Below, in pieces: positions 20,565 through 31,950 of a stretch of 64,000 nt of DNA. Position 1 is the first letter of the stretch; each line of letters starts with the position of its first letter. The notes beneath the pieces were generated by a model that did no database searches, had not been told where the DNA came from, and saw nothing but the letters and a program-made list of their open reading frames with translations. The stretch spans positions 710,740,456 to 710,804,455 of the forward strand of contig OX422207.1 in assembly GCA_949130495.1 (NCBI GenBank), given 5' to 3'. Source of the stretch: Sambucus nigra (Eukaryota; Streptophyta; Magnoliopsida; Dipsacales; Adoxaceae). The position numbers and the translations under genes were made by a program.

Positions 20565-22446
20565 ATGAAATTTGATGGTTTTGAAAGTTTCCGTGCTCCT
20601 ATTTTTTATGGCACAAATTAGGCTTATTGGAAAATGCATATGAAAAGTGCTTTAAAATCCATTTATGAGTGTGTGTGGTTAGTGATTGAAAAGGGTTGGT
20701 CTCCACCAGTCACACGAGAGGGTGAGATCACTAGTTTAAAACCCGTTGATTCATGGACCGAAGCTAAACATAGGCTTGCACTTTACAACTCTAAAGATAT
20801 GCACATAATTTCCTCACATGTTACACCGAAAGAGTATAATATAATCATGACTTGTGAAACATTCAAAGAGGCTTGGGATACACTTTCACTCACTCACAAG
20901 GGCACTAGCACGGTTAGGGCATCTAAGTTACAAAACCTCACTACGCGGCTTGAGACAATTAAGATGTTAGATGGTGAGTCATTTAATGAGTTTTACGCTA
21001 GGTTGTCTAATATTGTCAACTCTTCGTTTAACTTAAGAGAAAAGATTCCTGAGAACCGTGTGATAAAGAAATTTTTGAGATCTTTGTCGAGTAGGTTTGA
21101 TGCAAAAGTAACTGTTTTAAACTCCTTAGGTATACTTGATTCGATAAAACTTGAAGAGATTGTAGGTGAGTTACAAACCTATGAACTCGATATGTTTACC
21201 TACAAGAAAGTACCAAAGAAAGAAAAGGGCATTGCTTTGAAACCCCAGAAGGATGAGACTAAAGTTCCGGATGACGATGATGATTCCAATTCTGAGGACA
21301 TCGCCTTGTTGGCAAAAAAAGTTCAAAATTTTTCTTAAATTTCAAAAGGAATTGAAAGATGCCAAAAAGTTTGAGAAATTCAAGAACAATAAGGTATATT
21401 CCACCCCTAAGGATAAGAGTGATAAATTTAATAGGGTCGAGTCGGAGAGGTATGGTCACAAATTTGCCAAGTGCCCCACTAGACTTAAGAAAGAGGGAAA
21501 GAAATCGATAGACTACAGTGCCTCGTTAAGTGATAGTGGTCCGAAAGAGGGAGAGAGTTCCCCCAATGAGAGCAAGTTTGTTGCTTTCTTGGAATGTCAT
21601 GTGAGCGACGACGATAAATCTTCCCACGAAGATACTCAAGTGCATGACACTTATGAGACCGTTGAGAGTAAATCCCAAGTGTGTGAGGGTGAGGAGAGTG
21701 AGGAGGAAGAAATTGATGTGAAAGAGTTGCAAGTTGCATTTAATGAGTTGTATGCCGAGGCGGTGAAAGTAAAAAAGGCAAACTCTAAATTGCAAGTTAG
21801 GTTGAATGAGCATGCTGTTGAAAATAACGATATTTTTATTGAGGATCTTAGGGCACGGGAGAGGAATCTTAGGGAGAAGCTAGAATATGTGGAGAAAAAG
21901 ATAGATAGACTTAGTAGTTTGATGGAGGCATTGAAAAAGGAGATTCTAGAGTTTGAGGAGTCTAGGCATGTGCTTGAGTCTAGGATTAGTGAGTTGGAAG
22001 AAAAGTTAAAAGACACAAGTAAGGTTAAGTTTGACTTGGAATTTAGGTCGGAGTAGTTGGATAGGATGTTAGGCACCATCTAATTCAAAAGTGATAGGTG
22101 TGGTATAGGCTACGATGATAGATTTGTTCCCATTCACAAAGTTAATACCAACCATGTGAGAGATCCCACTAGGAATATGAGGATAGGTCGATATTTTGGT
22201 AATCATTCCCGCCATCTTTACACTTGCACACATTGCGGTAGGAAAGGTCACCTTAGACGTTTTTTTCTATGACCTTAGGAATGCTCCTAGGAAGTTAAGG
22301 ATAAACTCTTTTCGGTTCCCAAACCCTCCATGCATAATTTCATACCTACTTGGATTAGGAAATCGGACTTAGAAGCTTTAGGACTTAAACTTCATGGTTC
22401 TGATTGGGTTGCACTTGATTCTTCCCATGCTAAATCTAAAGGATGA
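20565..22446 (+). pseudogene. SIRE-type Gag with stops and frameshift
   Basis: The frame starts at ATG 20565 (MKFDGFESFRAPIFYGTN), then a TAG at 20619-20621 breaks the usual AYWK motif. It continues with MKSALKSIYECVWLVI, TCETFKEAWDTLSLTHKGT and LTTRLETIKMLDGESFNEFYARL, the UBN2-type Gag core, and then an Asp/Lys linker. A one-base shift near 21330 moves the frame. After it come a ruined first zinc knuckle (YGHKFAKC, first two Cys lost), an acidic SDSGPKEGESS region and a long coiled coil (about 21720-22050). Stops follow near 22054 and 22078, then a second knuckle CTHCGRKGHLRRFF with the final Cys replaced by Phe. The long C-terminal coiled coil and two knuckles are typical of SIRE Gag. Confidence 0.85.
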
Positions 22447-24376
22447 TTGTGTTGCCACGTGTGTCATACGCTAGTCTTTACATCATTATTTATATCTTTC
22501 TAGTGTTATGACATGTGTATCATTTTGTATTATATTTTTCATTTATTGAGTCTTATTTGAAAAATACAAAAAGATTTTTGGTTTTAAAATTTTTTTAAGA
22601 AACCACAAAAAAAAGATTTTGCTTTTATTTGAGTCAAAATATGTTGAAAAACGAAAAAGATTTTTGTTTTGTTTTTGTTTTTGAGTTTACATGTTTGATG
22701 TGGCATATTGGTGTGCTTGGACCCCCCCCCCCCCCCCCCCACACTATCCTTTCATTATCCATGTGGCTATGACATTTGGCCATAATTATTTATGCTTAGA
22801 ATGATCTTAACCATTATTTTTTGGGGTTGTTTCGAAGTTCATATGCATTTTGATTCGACTTTGTACATATATCATATTTGCACACATGCATGAGTTTATA
22901 TGGATGTTTGACATCTCTTTCATATTTGAGTTTGGTGAGACATTCTTATCTCAATTTTGTCATCTATGCATAAGTAAATTTAAGGAGGAGGTGTGCATGT
23001 TATAATCGTTTACCGTGAGGATTATAATTAAAAAAATGATGAGTGGTCACGGGAAAGGGATGCGAGAGTGTAAAATTGACTCGTCGTGAAAGCCACCATT
23101 TGAAAGAGCCCCAAAAAATTAAAGGCAATAAAAATAATCATATGCCAAAATATTGACCAATTAGTTTATGTTCATTCCAAAAAAAAAATATGATATATTT
23201 GAGGGAGTTTAGATGGAAAATTTAAACGGGTTTGCACCACGAATCCTAACGTTAAAAAATCATCTCATGACGCTATTGTTTGTAAAATCGTCAATATTTT
23301 GGATTTCGGTGCATGTTTGATTGTTTAGTTCATTTAGCTCACATTTTAATTGTCACAAATGGATAAGATAAAGTTTGATGATTTATAGCTATCAATTAGA
23401 GCTTATTGATCATTTCAATGTGTTGAAATTATGATTCATTTGTTGTAGTTCATGCCCATACCTTCCATATTCATGTTTGAGCACATCGGTACTATGTTAG
23501 CATGTAACTCATATTGTTTTATTATTTTCGCTACTTTTTTGCTAATGTTTTGCAGTTTTCTGCCACTTCCAGTTAGTTTTTTCACAAAACAATTTCGCTG
23601 ACACAAACTGTTTAATTTTTAGAACTGGATGTGAGAATTCGTGTTTCTCATTCAAGCGAGAAACAAATGTCGCGCGAAGCCTTCAAGCTGTCACAGCTGA
23701 TTAGATTGTTGATTCCTATTGCGTGATTACTATTTGTTATCTACGGATTTGATATTCTTGATCATTATTAGCTGGTTATTTGCATGATTATCTAGATATA
23801 TTTCATTGATTATGCTTGTGCTAGATATATCTCTATAGTGTTTCTTTTTTCACCAGGTTATCTATTTGAGACAAAAAGGGGGAGAGATATATGTGATGTA
23901 GGGGGAGAGTTTGTTGATGAGCAGATACTTTTGTTTCATTACTTTTTGGTATCATATTTGTGATCATATGCTTTCATGATTACATTGGTTAGTTTACACA
24001 TATTGGTATCATATTGTTTTGCATTAGTACCAATTGGTATGCCTGGTTTAAATGTTGTTTACATATTAATATCATGTTTTGCTCACTTAACAAATTATTC
24101 GGATTTGATTTTACATATTGGTTTATATCATTTGTTACTCCGTACTTCACGTGGTATTTGTCTATTTCATGTGTGTATATATTCTTTAGAGATTAGAGAT
24201 TTCAAGACTATATCACATTCAGATAGTTCATGCTTGCCAGACCATCATTTACTAGTGTTGTCCTGTATTTTTTTATTTTGGGTTTATAGAACGGGATTTA
24301 GGCGTCATACGTCTTGAGGACACGGCTTAGGCATTTCACTGCTGGTTTTGTTCCAGAATAGTCAAAGGGGGAGATT
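22447..24376 (+). other. SIRE noncoding 3' tail with PPT at its end
   Basis: About 1.9 kb with no coding sequence where pol should be. Blocks match, in reverse complement, 46908-48360 of the minus-strand SIRE-like element (GTGTTATGACATGT, GAGCCC(C/G)AAAA.. ATT..GGCAATAAAAA, TATTTGAGGGAGTTT). It is therefore a conserved noncoding part of this family. It contains a 19-C run (22722-22740), PPT-like tracts (23873-23887, 23898-23908) and the PPT AAAGGGGGAGAT at 24364-24376. Confidence 0.7.
22722..22740 (+). repeat. Run of 19 cytosines
   Basis: An uninterrupted C19 tract in the SIRE noncoding tail. It could be a true homopolymer expansion or of inexact length because of sequencing or assembly limits. 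Confidence 0.9.
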
Positions 24377-25593
24377 TGTAAGGACAAAATTTCCAATTGA
24401 GTCCGTTTTATGTTTATTTGACTTATTCTCGAAACAAAACACGTTTGAATCATAGGTCGTATTTTTTATTGTCACGATCCCACACAGACTATGACGTATT
24501 GGAGCTTATTGAATAAGTTGCGGCAAATCTTTAAAGACTTATCATGACATTTTATGATGTAAATTTTGTCTTCAAGTTTAATTGCATTCCGAGATCACTC
24601 ATGTATGAATGCGTAATCTTAATGGAACTTGAAATTTATTTTAAAATGTTTAAAGATGTTATTTTATTAAAGAAATAATTTTAAAATATTTTTAAAAGTT
24701 TTTGAAATGGTTTATACTTCGTTTTATTCTGATAAGGACGGATTAGAGATGTGTTTTAATTGAACTCTAATTCTATGCACCCCTCAAACGATCTGACCAG
24801 TCGTTCGAGCGATATGGCACTGTCGTTCGAACGATATGTCCATCTCATTCGAGCGATAGGTTAAAGTCGGTTGAACGAGCCACCGCCTCAATAAAATTTT
24901 TAGAGGCGTGTTTTCATCATAATTTCATAAGTGTGCATTCTACAAAAATAGTATACGACCAGAACGTTGTTTGCACGTGTTTTCTAAGGTTTTCTAAAGT
25001 CAATACATCCTTGGATTTTCAAAGATTTGAGTTTTCATTACTATATACTATAGTGATCTTTGTTGGCACTAATAAGAGTTTGTTCTACACTTGAACATTG
25101 GATTTTGCAGTGAAGAAGCGAAGGAGTTCGTGTTCAACATCGTAGACGACACAAAGCTAGCGGTGGACACCGAGACATATGTGGATGCGTGTGTTGTGGA
25201 CGAGCATCGTCGAAGGACTTTTTGCGGGGGCACTGTGGAGGAGTGGTTGAAGAACAGAAGAGCATCAAGTCTCGTGGGGATAGAGTAGTTGAGTAAGACT
25301 TGTGTTTGCTCCTTATAATTCCACATCATAGTGATTGTCTGGCTTGGGTCGCCCGAGTTTTTTTCACTTGGTGGTTTACTCGTACATCCGGCGTTATGAT
25401 TATTCTTTACTTTATTCTACTTACTTTAATCACTAGATGAATGTTTAGGATTAATCAAGATAAAATTTGGTTAAGTTAAAATTTGATCATAACTTGGTGC
25501 GAATTAAAAATTGGAAAAAGGGTTTTTTCATAAAAAGAAAATTGTTTTGTCATCCTTAAAACACTTTTCGCATAAAAAAAAGGGGGGGCTACA
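24377..25593 (+). repeat. SIRE-like 3' LTR
   Basis: 1217 bp from TGTAAGGACA to GGGGGGGCTACA, directly after the PPT. The 5' start and 3' end match 16587 and 20510. After 25593 the sequence switches to a Ty3 integrase-type element. Confidence 0.88.
24801..24908 (+). promoter_or_regulatory. TCGTTCGAACGA palindrome cluster and AATAAA hairpin in LTR
   Basis: Motifs: TCGTTCGAGCGA at 24801-24812, the perfect palindrome TCGTTCGAACGA at 24823-24834, TCATTCGAGCGA at 24845-24856, and a decayed GGTTGAACGA ending near 24878. Just downstream, CGCCTC (24884-24889) and GAGGCG (24903-24908) can pair with AATAAA in the loop. No good TATA box is visible here, unlike in the related minus-strand LTRs. Confidence 0.5.
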
Positions 25594-25639
25594 AAGACTA
25601 ATAGGGTTGTCAAGTTAAGCGAAACTAACTATATTATGT

Positions 25640-26580
25640 ATGTTGAAAATATATTCAAAACGGGTGTTGGTGGAATGATCCTAGAGTGACTAAATAAAGA
25701 TGAAGGTTTAATAACCATTGCCCAAGTCCATGAAGGCTTATGTGGGGCTCATTAATATGGTCCCAAGATGAGATGGTCATTATGAAAGCATGGTTATAAT
25801 TGGCCTTTCATCTTAAAAGATTGCATAAACTTTGCTAAAGGATGTCAAAAATGATAATAACATGGACTCTAAAGCATGTACCTACTATTGATTTGCAATA
25901 TGTGGTGCACTTTGGCCATTTAGAGGATGGAAAATTGATGTTATTAGTAAAATATATCCCCCCATCTTCCCAGATGCACAGTTTTTTCCTTGGGGCAACA
26001 AATTATTTTACTATAGGTAGAAGCTGGGTCTTTAAAATCAGTTACCCAAAATGAATTAATAGACTTCTTATAGGATATTATGTATATGTTTGGAATTACA
26101 AAAACTATAACATCAGACAATGTGAGTATCTTTAAGTCATAAATGGTGTTGGGATTTACTTTAAGGATAGGGACAACTTTGACTAAAGCATCATCTTATT
26201 ATGCTAAATCAAATAGGCAGACAATGTCTACAAATAAGGTGTTTAAAAAATGAGATCATGGTGATTAAAAATAATTTAAAAGATTAACACAACTTTTTCT
26301 AGAAGTGTTATGGGATTATAATATCTCCAAAAGGTTAAGTACTAGAGTAACTCCTTACGCTCTGACTTATGGGCATGATGTTGTGCTTCCTGTTGAAATC
26401 ATTATAAATTCACTAACAATTATAGCCCAAAATAAACTAGCCATATAAGGTTATGATCATGCCCATTGAATTGGAAAACGTAGATGAAGATAGAATTAAA
26501 TCCTTAAATAATATATTGATCCAAAAGCAAAAGATAGCTGACAGCTACAACAAAATAGCAAAGAGAGGATCTTTCTAAAT
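25640..26580 (+). pseudogene. Tat-type Ty3 integrase, heavily decayed
   Basis: Scattered frames rebuild the order of a Tat-lineage integrase. First, zinc-binding region words ITIAQVHEGLCGAH (about 25715-25752), WPSILKDCINFAKGCQK and HVPTIDLQ. Then core-domain words KYIPPSSQMHSFFLGATNYFT (about 25940-26010) and VTQNELIDFL. Next SSYYAKSNRQTMSTNKV (about 26190-26250), and PYALTYGHDVVLPVEI at about 26355-26400, followed by EDRIKSLNNILIQKQKIADSYNK. Many stops and shifts make it dead. The left part of pol is absent because the SIRE-like 3' LTR ends at 25593. Integrase would insert the element's cDNA. Confidence 0.8.
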
Positions 26581-26864
26581 TTACAGGGCATTCAAAGGTG
26601 GATCAACAATCTAAAGGATATGAATGGTCATATAGATGTTGGATTATTAAATCCATATTATCCAATAATACTAGAAGCAAGACAATATAGGCACATAAAG
26701 CATAGTGAAATTTATTGGCAACTATGTGTTGTTAAAATGTTTGAATACAAGTGGCCTAAAATTATTCGAGAAGCATTAGTACATAAACCTTTTGATTTTG
26801 ATGTGAATCAAATTTTCCTCAAATAAACTGCATAACTGGTAGACACCTATATTTCCCCTATCAA

Positions 26865-29498
26865 TTAGTTCAGCTTTATTTGGAAACCAACCTCCTCGAT
26901 AGCATATGCTTCCAGGTCAGCATTAACATAAGCCAAAACGCTCTCCATTTCTTCTATCTCTATAAAGATCGTAGCCTTCCTAGTCTGGACAGTCTTTAGA
27001 TCTTGCAGGCCTATAGTTTCCTCACCTTTTTTATGAGAATATTGATCATGGTCGGCAAATAAATCATTTTCTTTTGCATCCATCTGGGTCATCATTTCAA
27101 GAAAGACTCGGATAGAAAAGACACTAGTTTTCAGCTTGTGAAGAACATCTGCCTCAAAACCACCAAATTAGGAGAGGCAAGAACAAGTCATCTTTAACCC
27201 AGTAAGAAATTAGAATTTAGTGTTAACTTTAAAAGGTATTATGGCAAATCTTTGAAGAAACTTCAAATCTTTAAGAGCCTCTAATTAGCAATAGGAAGGA
27301 GTTGGTTGAGCTTGGAGAAAGTGTTGTGATTATTATTTCATACTGGAGGAAGAAACATATGATGTTGAAACATACGCCTGATACATTAATTTCTAAATCT
27401 TTTCTTGAAAATCATCAACTTCCTCAAGGTCCATCAACACTATAAAACCCATATTTGGTGGGACGACCTCATCTGGTGGAGGGGTTTCCTTCCAGGGTGA
27501 AACCCTTTCATCTGGAGCAACCTTAGGAGGATGGGATAATTACATGTGACCTAGGAGTAAACTCAGTAGATTTTTTCTCTTTATTTGGTTCCTGTGCCAT
27601 AAAATTTGGATTGCAAGTAGCCTCATCTATAGGAATAGGATTATAGCTAGGAGAATCAACACTAATTGAAGTTGATTCTACTCTAGGAATTGGGTTCAAA
27701 GTTGGAATACTTCCCTGAACGAGGACATCAATTGGCTTAATTATTGAAGATGCAGGAGGAGTGGATTTATGGTCATTAACTAGTAATGTTTCCCTCACCT
27801 ATCCTAAAGTTTTAGCAGGAAAGAAAATAGTTCAAAGTTAAAACTATTTGTATAATGATACCATGAACACAACAGACGCCATTAAAGGATAAAATATTGG
27901 TATACCTGGGAACTTGAACTTATATAAGGTTTTTTTTATAATGGACTTCATCATTCTTCTCTTTGGAATATTGAATATGCTTGTTAGAGGGGGCTTAACA
28001 GGATGATGAAGTACTAAATGGAACCTTCAAAGGGGATTTCTTCCTTGACTATCAAAAAAGATGGACAATATCTCCCTCTTATACTTTTATTTTCTCTTCT
28101 GGATCTTCTTATTCTTTAAATACAAGTTTCCTCTTTCGATAAGAAACATAAGCAATGGTAGGAGGGTCACCTATAGTGAAAATGTTTGAGGAAAGGCCAA
28201 TAACTAAATACAAAATATGAAAAAATGAAAGGAGCCTCGCGATAAGAATGAGCTGAGGGGTATATGGTCGAATGTTGTAGATTCAAGTGAAGATTAACAT
28301 GAAATTACAACCACTTTTCAAAGGCTCCGGTCACCCCATCAGTGAACCGAACACTAGTGATACTAAAAGTTCTTCAAACCTTGGCACAACGTGCAAACCC
28401 TGCCATAACATCTGTCTTGAAAATTGGGAATGAAAATAAAGTTAAACAAAAGTTTTAAAGCATGTGGCCTTGGGGGTGTAGTGCCACAAAACAAATCCCC
28501 GGTAAAAATATTCCCCATCAATCATTTAAAACTTTAGTGGATAGGATTTATTCATAATGGACGCAATACAATAAGGGTATTGAGCAGGCATCAGTAACGG
28601 CTGAAGGAGGAGCCTTGGACGATCATGTTTGATACCTTTAAATATGGAAGTAAGATCTTTGAAGTTCTTATTACCAGGCTTGGTTTGGTAGAAAGCACTG
28701 AGATGGCTAAAACTCGGGTTGCCTTTGTTATGTCCAATCTTATGGAAATAGGGATGCAACCGTATTTGGAGGACCCTTAGTGGCCCACCTTGATTGGAGT
28801 TGAAGGAATCACTATGAAACTCAGAAAAGCTTCAGTAAAGGGAACCCAAGAGGTAAGGGGTTAAAACCTTATCTCCCCTTCACAACAATGGCCGCCAAAA
28901 AGAATATTATAGCATAATGTGCTGAGATTTGACACAGATGACATGATTTGATAACCAAATCAAAAAAAAATACACCACGTCATTCACAATCTCCAATATT
29001 TTCATGTGTTTTTTCATATAAGTGGAGTATGATAAAAGGGCATTTTCATTCTTAATTTCACTTCGATTTCAACTGGTGGCATGTGAGGATGAACATCCTC
29101 CCCTAATGGATTTAAAGTCAGTCAATTGGAAGATGTCCAACACAGTGGGACCAGCCATCTCAAAGCAATTAAATATTATATTCTAAAATTGAATGGCACT
29201 GTATATAATAAATGTGTCATACTCAATGTCGATTAGTCTAAAATATAAACCTAAAATAAGAGGGTGGTGTGTTTAAGGTAGATTCTTGGATGAGAAGGTT
29301 TTTTCCCTAAATAGATGGTAGAAAATAGAGAGCTTTAATGGGAGTTTATCTTTTAAAAATGGAACCCGTAAAGAAGCGATAGGCCCTATAAATAGGACAA
29401 ATAATATCGTTGACAACAATAAATACTTTGGCCATAAATTCCTCAATAGTCATTTTAAATTGGGTGTAAACATCTAGGTTTTTTGAGTTAGAATCCAT
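26865..29498 (-). pseudogene. Antisense plant-mobile-domain-like extra ORF
   Basis: Read on the minus strand from ATG 29498. MDSNSKNLDVYTQFKMTIEEF, then GPTVLDIFQLTDFKSIRG (about 29160). A plant mobile domain-like stretch follows (about 29010-28700): VYFFLIWLSNHVI, RGDKVLTP, LLGSLYWSFSEF and GGPLRVLQIRLHPYFHKIG. Next come a Pro/Ser-rich linker with PIDVLVQGSIPTLNPIP (27798-27523) and a terminal coiled coil with LQDLKTVQTRKATIFIEIEE (27095-26865). Several stops lie between the pieces. It sits antisense downstream of a Tat-type integrase, where Tat-lineage elements are known to carry extra ORFs, some with transposon-associated domains. The molecular role is unknown. Confidence 0.6.
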
Positions 29499-31405
29499 TG
29501 GTGATGAAAAAGTTGAGAGCAAAGAGAAAATAAATTAGAGTTGAAAATATGTTTCGAGAAAGAAAGAAAACAGTAAAAAAGGAAGAGAAATTGAGAGACA
29601 AGTTGAAATGGTTCAAATAGACCATTTGAAATTCAATGGTAGTATCAAGAAAAGGCCAACACGTGTCTCAAAAGGTTCAAGTTATAGGAAATTGGAGAGG
29701 CGGAAAAGATCCTCTATGGGTGGAATCAATCAAAAGCCCTCGTGACTTGATTTTTGGCTTGTTAATGGCCCTCTAAATTGAAATCAAGTGCTAGGAGTTT
29801 TAAGGCTGCCAAATATATTGGTTGAAAGTAATAACAATAGTTCCCCATTTATGAAAATTAACTATTCTAGTAAGTAATAAAAATTTAATATTTGGACACA
29901 TCCACACGTGCAATTTGATTTGTCAGGACCACTTCAAATAAGAAAACATGCATGCAAAATAGACCAAAATTGTAATATTTTTAGGTCTAAAAGTACTAAG
30001 ACAGTTGCAAGTACGTATGATACACCAAACTTGGTTATAACATAAGATGTCCAACAAATGGCTAAATAAATATTATGAGAGAAGGGAAGAATTGTTTTAA
30101 TTAAAATTAATCACAAAAATAAAATATATCACAAATAGTGAGGAAATACCCAACATGTTGTCACGGACATAATCCTTCAATAATTATACAAAACAAAAGT
30201 AATTCTTTCCATTAATAGCAGAAATTGGAGATCACAAAACTGGGGAAAATGCATAACATTTCTTTTTTCAGAGCGAGTAATAATGGGAAACGTATAGTGA
30301 CAAATTTATGGAATGTATTCCACATGAAAACAATATGATGTTGCTCTAAATCCATATAGGCATCATCTTGATCTATATTCAAAAAGAACATATGATGGTG
30401 TTGAAAGATTTAGACCACCTCTTAAGCTTTCTCCTTCAACTCTGTCAATCTAAGGAAAATCCCCTCCTTTGAAAGATCTTCGAGGCAATGATCCTCTGGG
30501 TCACCTTGGACATGCACAAAAACATAAGCAAACTCCCTTCAATCCTCCAAGACACTAATGACTTTAGCATAAAGATCATCACGGAAAGACATTCAAGTAT
30601 TATAGTCGTTAAACTCGGCAATATTTTGCCTATCCTAATAAAAATGGGATCAATCTTGAAGAAGAATGTGATTTGAGCCTCGGGATTTTGGGGAGAGTCT
30701 TCGAATTTCTAAATGATCAGACAAACCCAACTAAAGATTTTTTAGCATGACCTTTTTAACAAAACTCAAGGAAGAATATGGGATAAGGAATGAAGGACCT
30801 CCAAAGCTTTACCAACATTATTGGCAGTAAAAAGGTAAGGTAGTGACGGGTAACCAATGTCCATGCCATCTTAGACATACTTGTTTAAGCCATAAATTGG
30901 ATCCCCAAATAGTGTGCGTGGGAAGATAATCTTGTTATAAGGAGTTGTGTTAGAGAAGTTTAACTCGGCCACTAAAGCTTTGAAGGCATTTGACTCTAAG
31001 CTATCCCCAGCCAACACATAGTAGGTACATAGGCCATTGCAGATAAAATAAATTATGCAGTGCACAAAGATGTGGTAAGGAGAATTGGAGCCAATGACAC
31101 CATATCCTGTAACTTTGAAAGTGGCATAGTGTTAAGCATCCAAGAGGTTCAAATATGAAATCTTGTGGGTATGAAAATGGAAGAAGGTTTGATCTAGTTT
31201 TGACTAGGTATGAGCTTCCCTAGGATGATTGGTAAAAGTGGGATAGGTCAATTCCATCTGATACTTAATGGAAAATGGGAAAGAGTAAGAGTATGGTAAT
31301 AACCAACTCCCATTTTGTCAAGGGTCTGTTAAACAGGAGTTTACCTGAAGATTGAAAGGGGGAGTTGGTAAGGGACCACTACAAACAGTAGTGAGGTATT
31401 GGCCA
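29499..31405. other. Decayed transposon sequence, possible further antisense ORF
   Basis: No complete gene is visible. On the minus strand between about 31380 and 30780 one frame stays open for long stretches: GSWLLPYSYSFPFSIKYQME, YATFKVTGYGVIGSNSPYH, and a 64-codon piece at 31065-30871 with AGDSLESNAFKALVAELNF. A matching antisense start may lie across the LARD insertion at 40923. It could be another extra ORF of the Tat-like host element. I do not recognise a domain. Confidence 0.3.
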
Positions 31406-31580
31406 TGTAATGCCCTACCCTAATAGTTCATTTAAATGTTTGTATAAATTGTAATGAAGTGAAGTTTGATGACAATTATTGAATGTTGTGGGTCAAAATT
31501 AAAGGTAATAGAAGAATTCGTGGAAAGAGTAGTTCAAACAACATAGGGTGTTATTAAGCGAGATCCCATATCACGTGAAA

Positions 31581-31690
31581 GTCGTTTGAAGCAGGGTTCA
31601 AACGACCTTCAAGCGAGATCTCATTGCCATATTGTCCCAGGTCACGCGAAGAAATGTATCGAACGAGATGGACATGTCATTCGAACGAGG
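31581..31690 (+). promoter_or_regulatory. Inverted GTCGTTTGAA motifs in LARD 5' LTR
   Basis: GTCGTTTGAA (31581-31590) and its exact reverse complement TTCAAACGAC (31597-31606) are 6 nt apart. TCATTCGAACGAG follows at 31678-31690 and a further GTCGTTTGAAC near 31697. These words are near-identical to those in the SIRE-like LTRs. No TATA box is obvious downstream. Confidence 0.5.
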
Positions 31691-31880
31691 CTCGTGTCGT
31701 TTGAACAACGTGCCTCGAAAATGTTTTAATCTGATTTCCCTTGTGTTCTAACACAATTTTGTCCTTTGATTTGGTGAGTTGTCGAGCTCAAACAAGCAAA
31801 GATTGGGCAAAATGGGATTTTTGGGTGTTTTAAAGGTTGTATAAGGGTCATTTTGGCTCAATTTTGTTGTGGGAGTTGGA

Positions 31881-31882
<2 letters not shown>

Positions 31883-31948
<66 letters not shown>
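31883..31948 (+). repeat. (GA)n(GT)n compound microsatellite
   Basis: About 17 GA units followed directly by about 16 GT units. It is present only in the 5' LTR of the LARD-like element. Confidence 0.95.

Positions 31949-31950
<2 letters not shown>

Larger units (their letters stand above)
16587..25593 (+). mobile_element. SIRE-like copia element with split 5' LTR and Gag only
   Basis: The 3' LTR (24377-25593) begins TGTAAGGACAAAATTTCC and ends GGGGGGGCTACA. The 5' LTR survives as two pieces, 16587-16760 and 19896-20510, separated by about 3.1 kb of unrelated antisense sequence. A degenerate tRNA-Met PBS follows at 20514. The interior has a decayed SIRE-type gag and a long noncoding tail but no protease, integrase, RT or RNase H. 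It is dead or at best a non-autonomous derivative. Its right flank falls inside a Tat-type Ty3 element. Confidence 0.75.
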
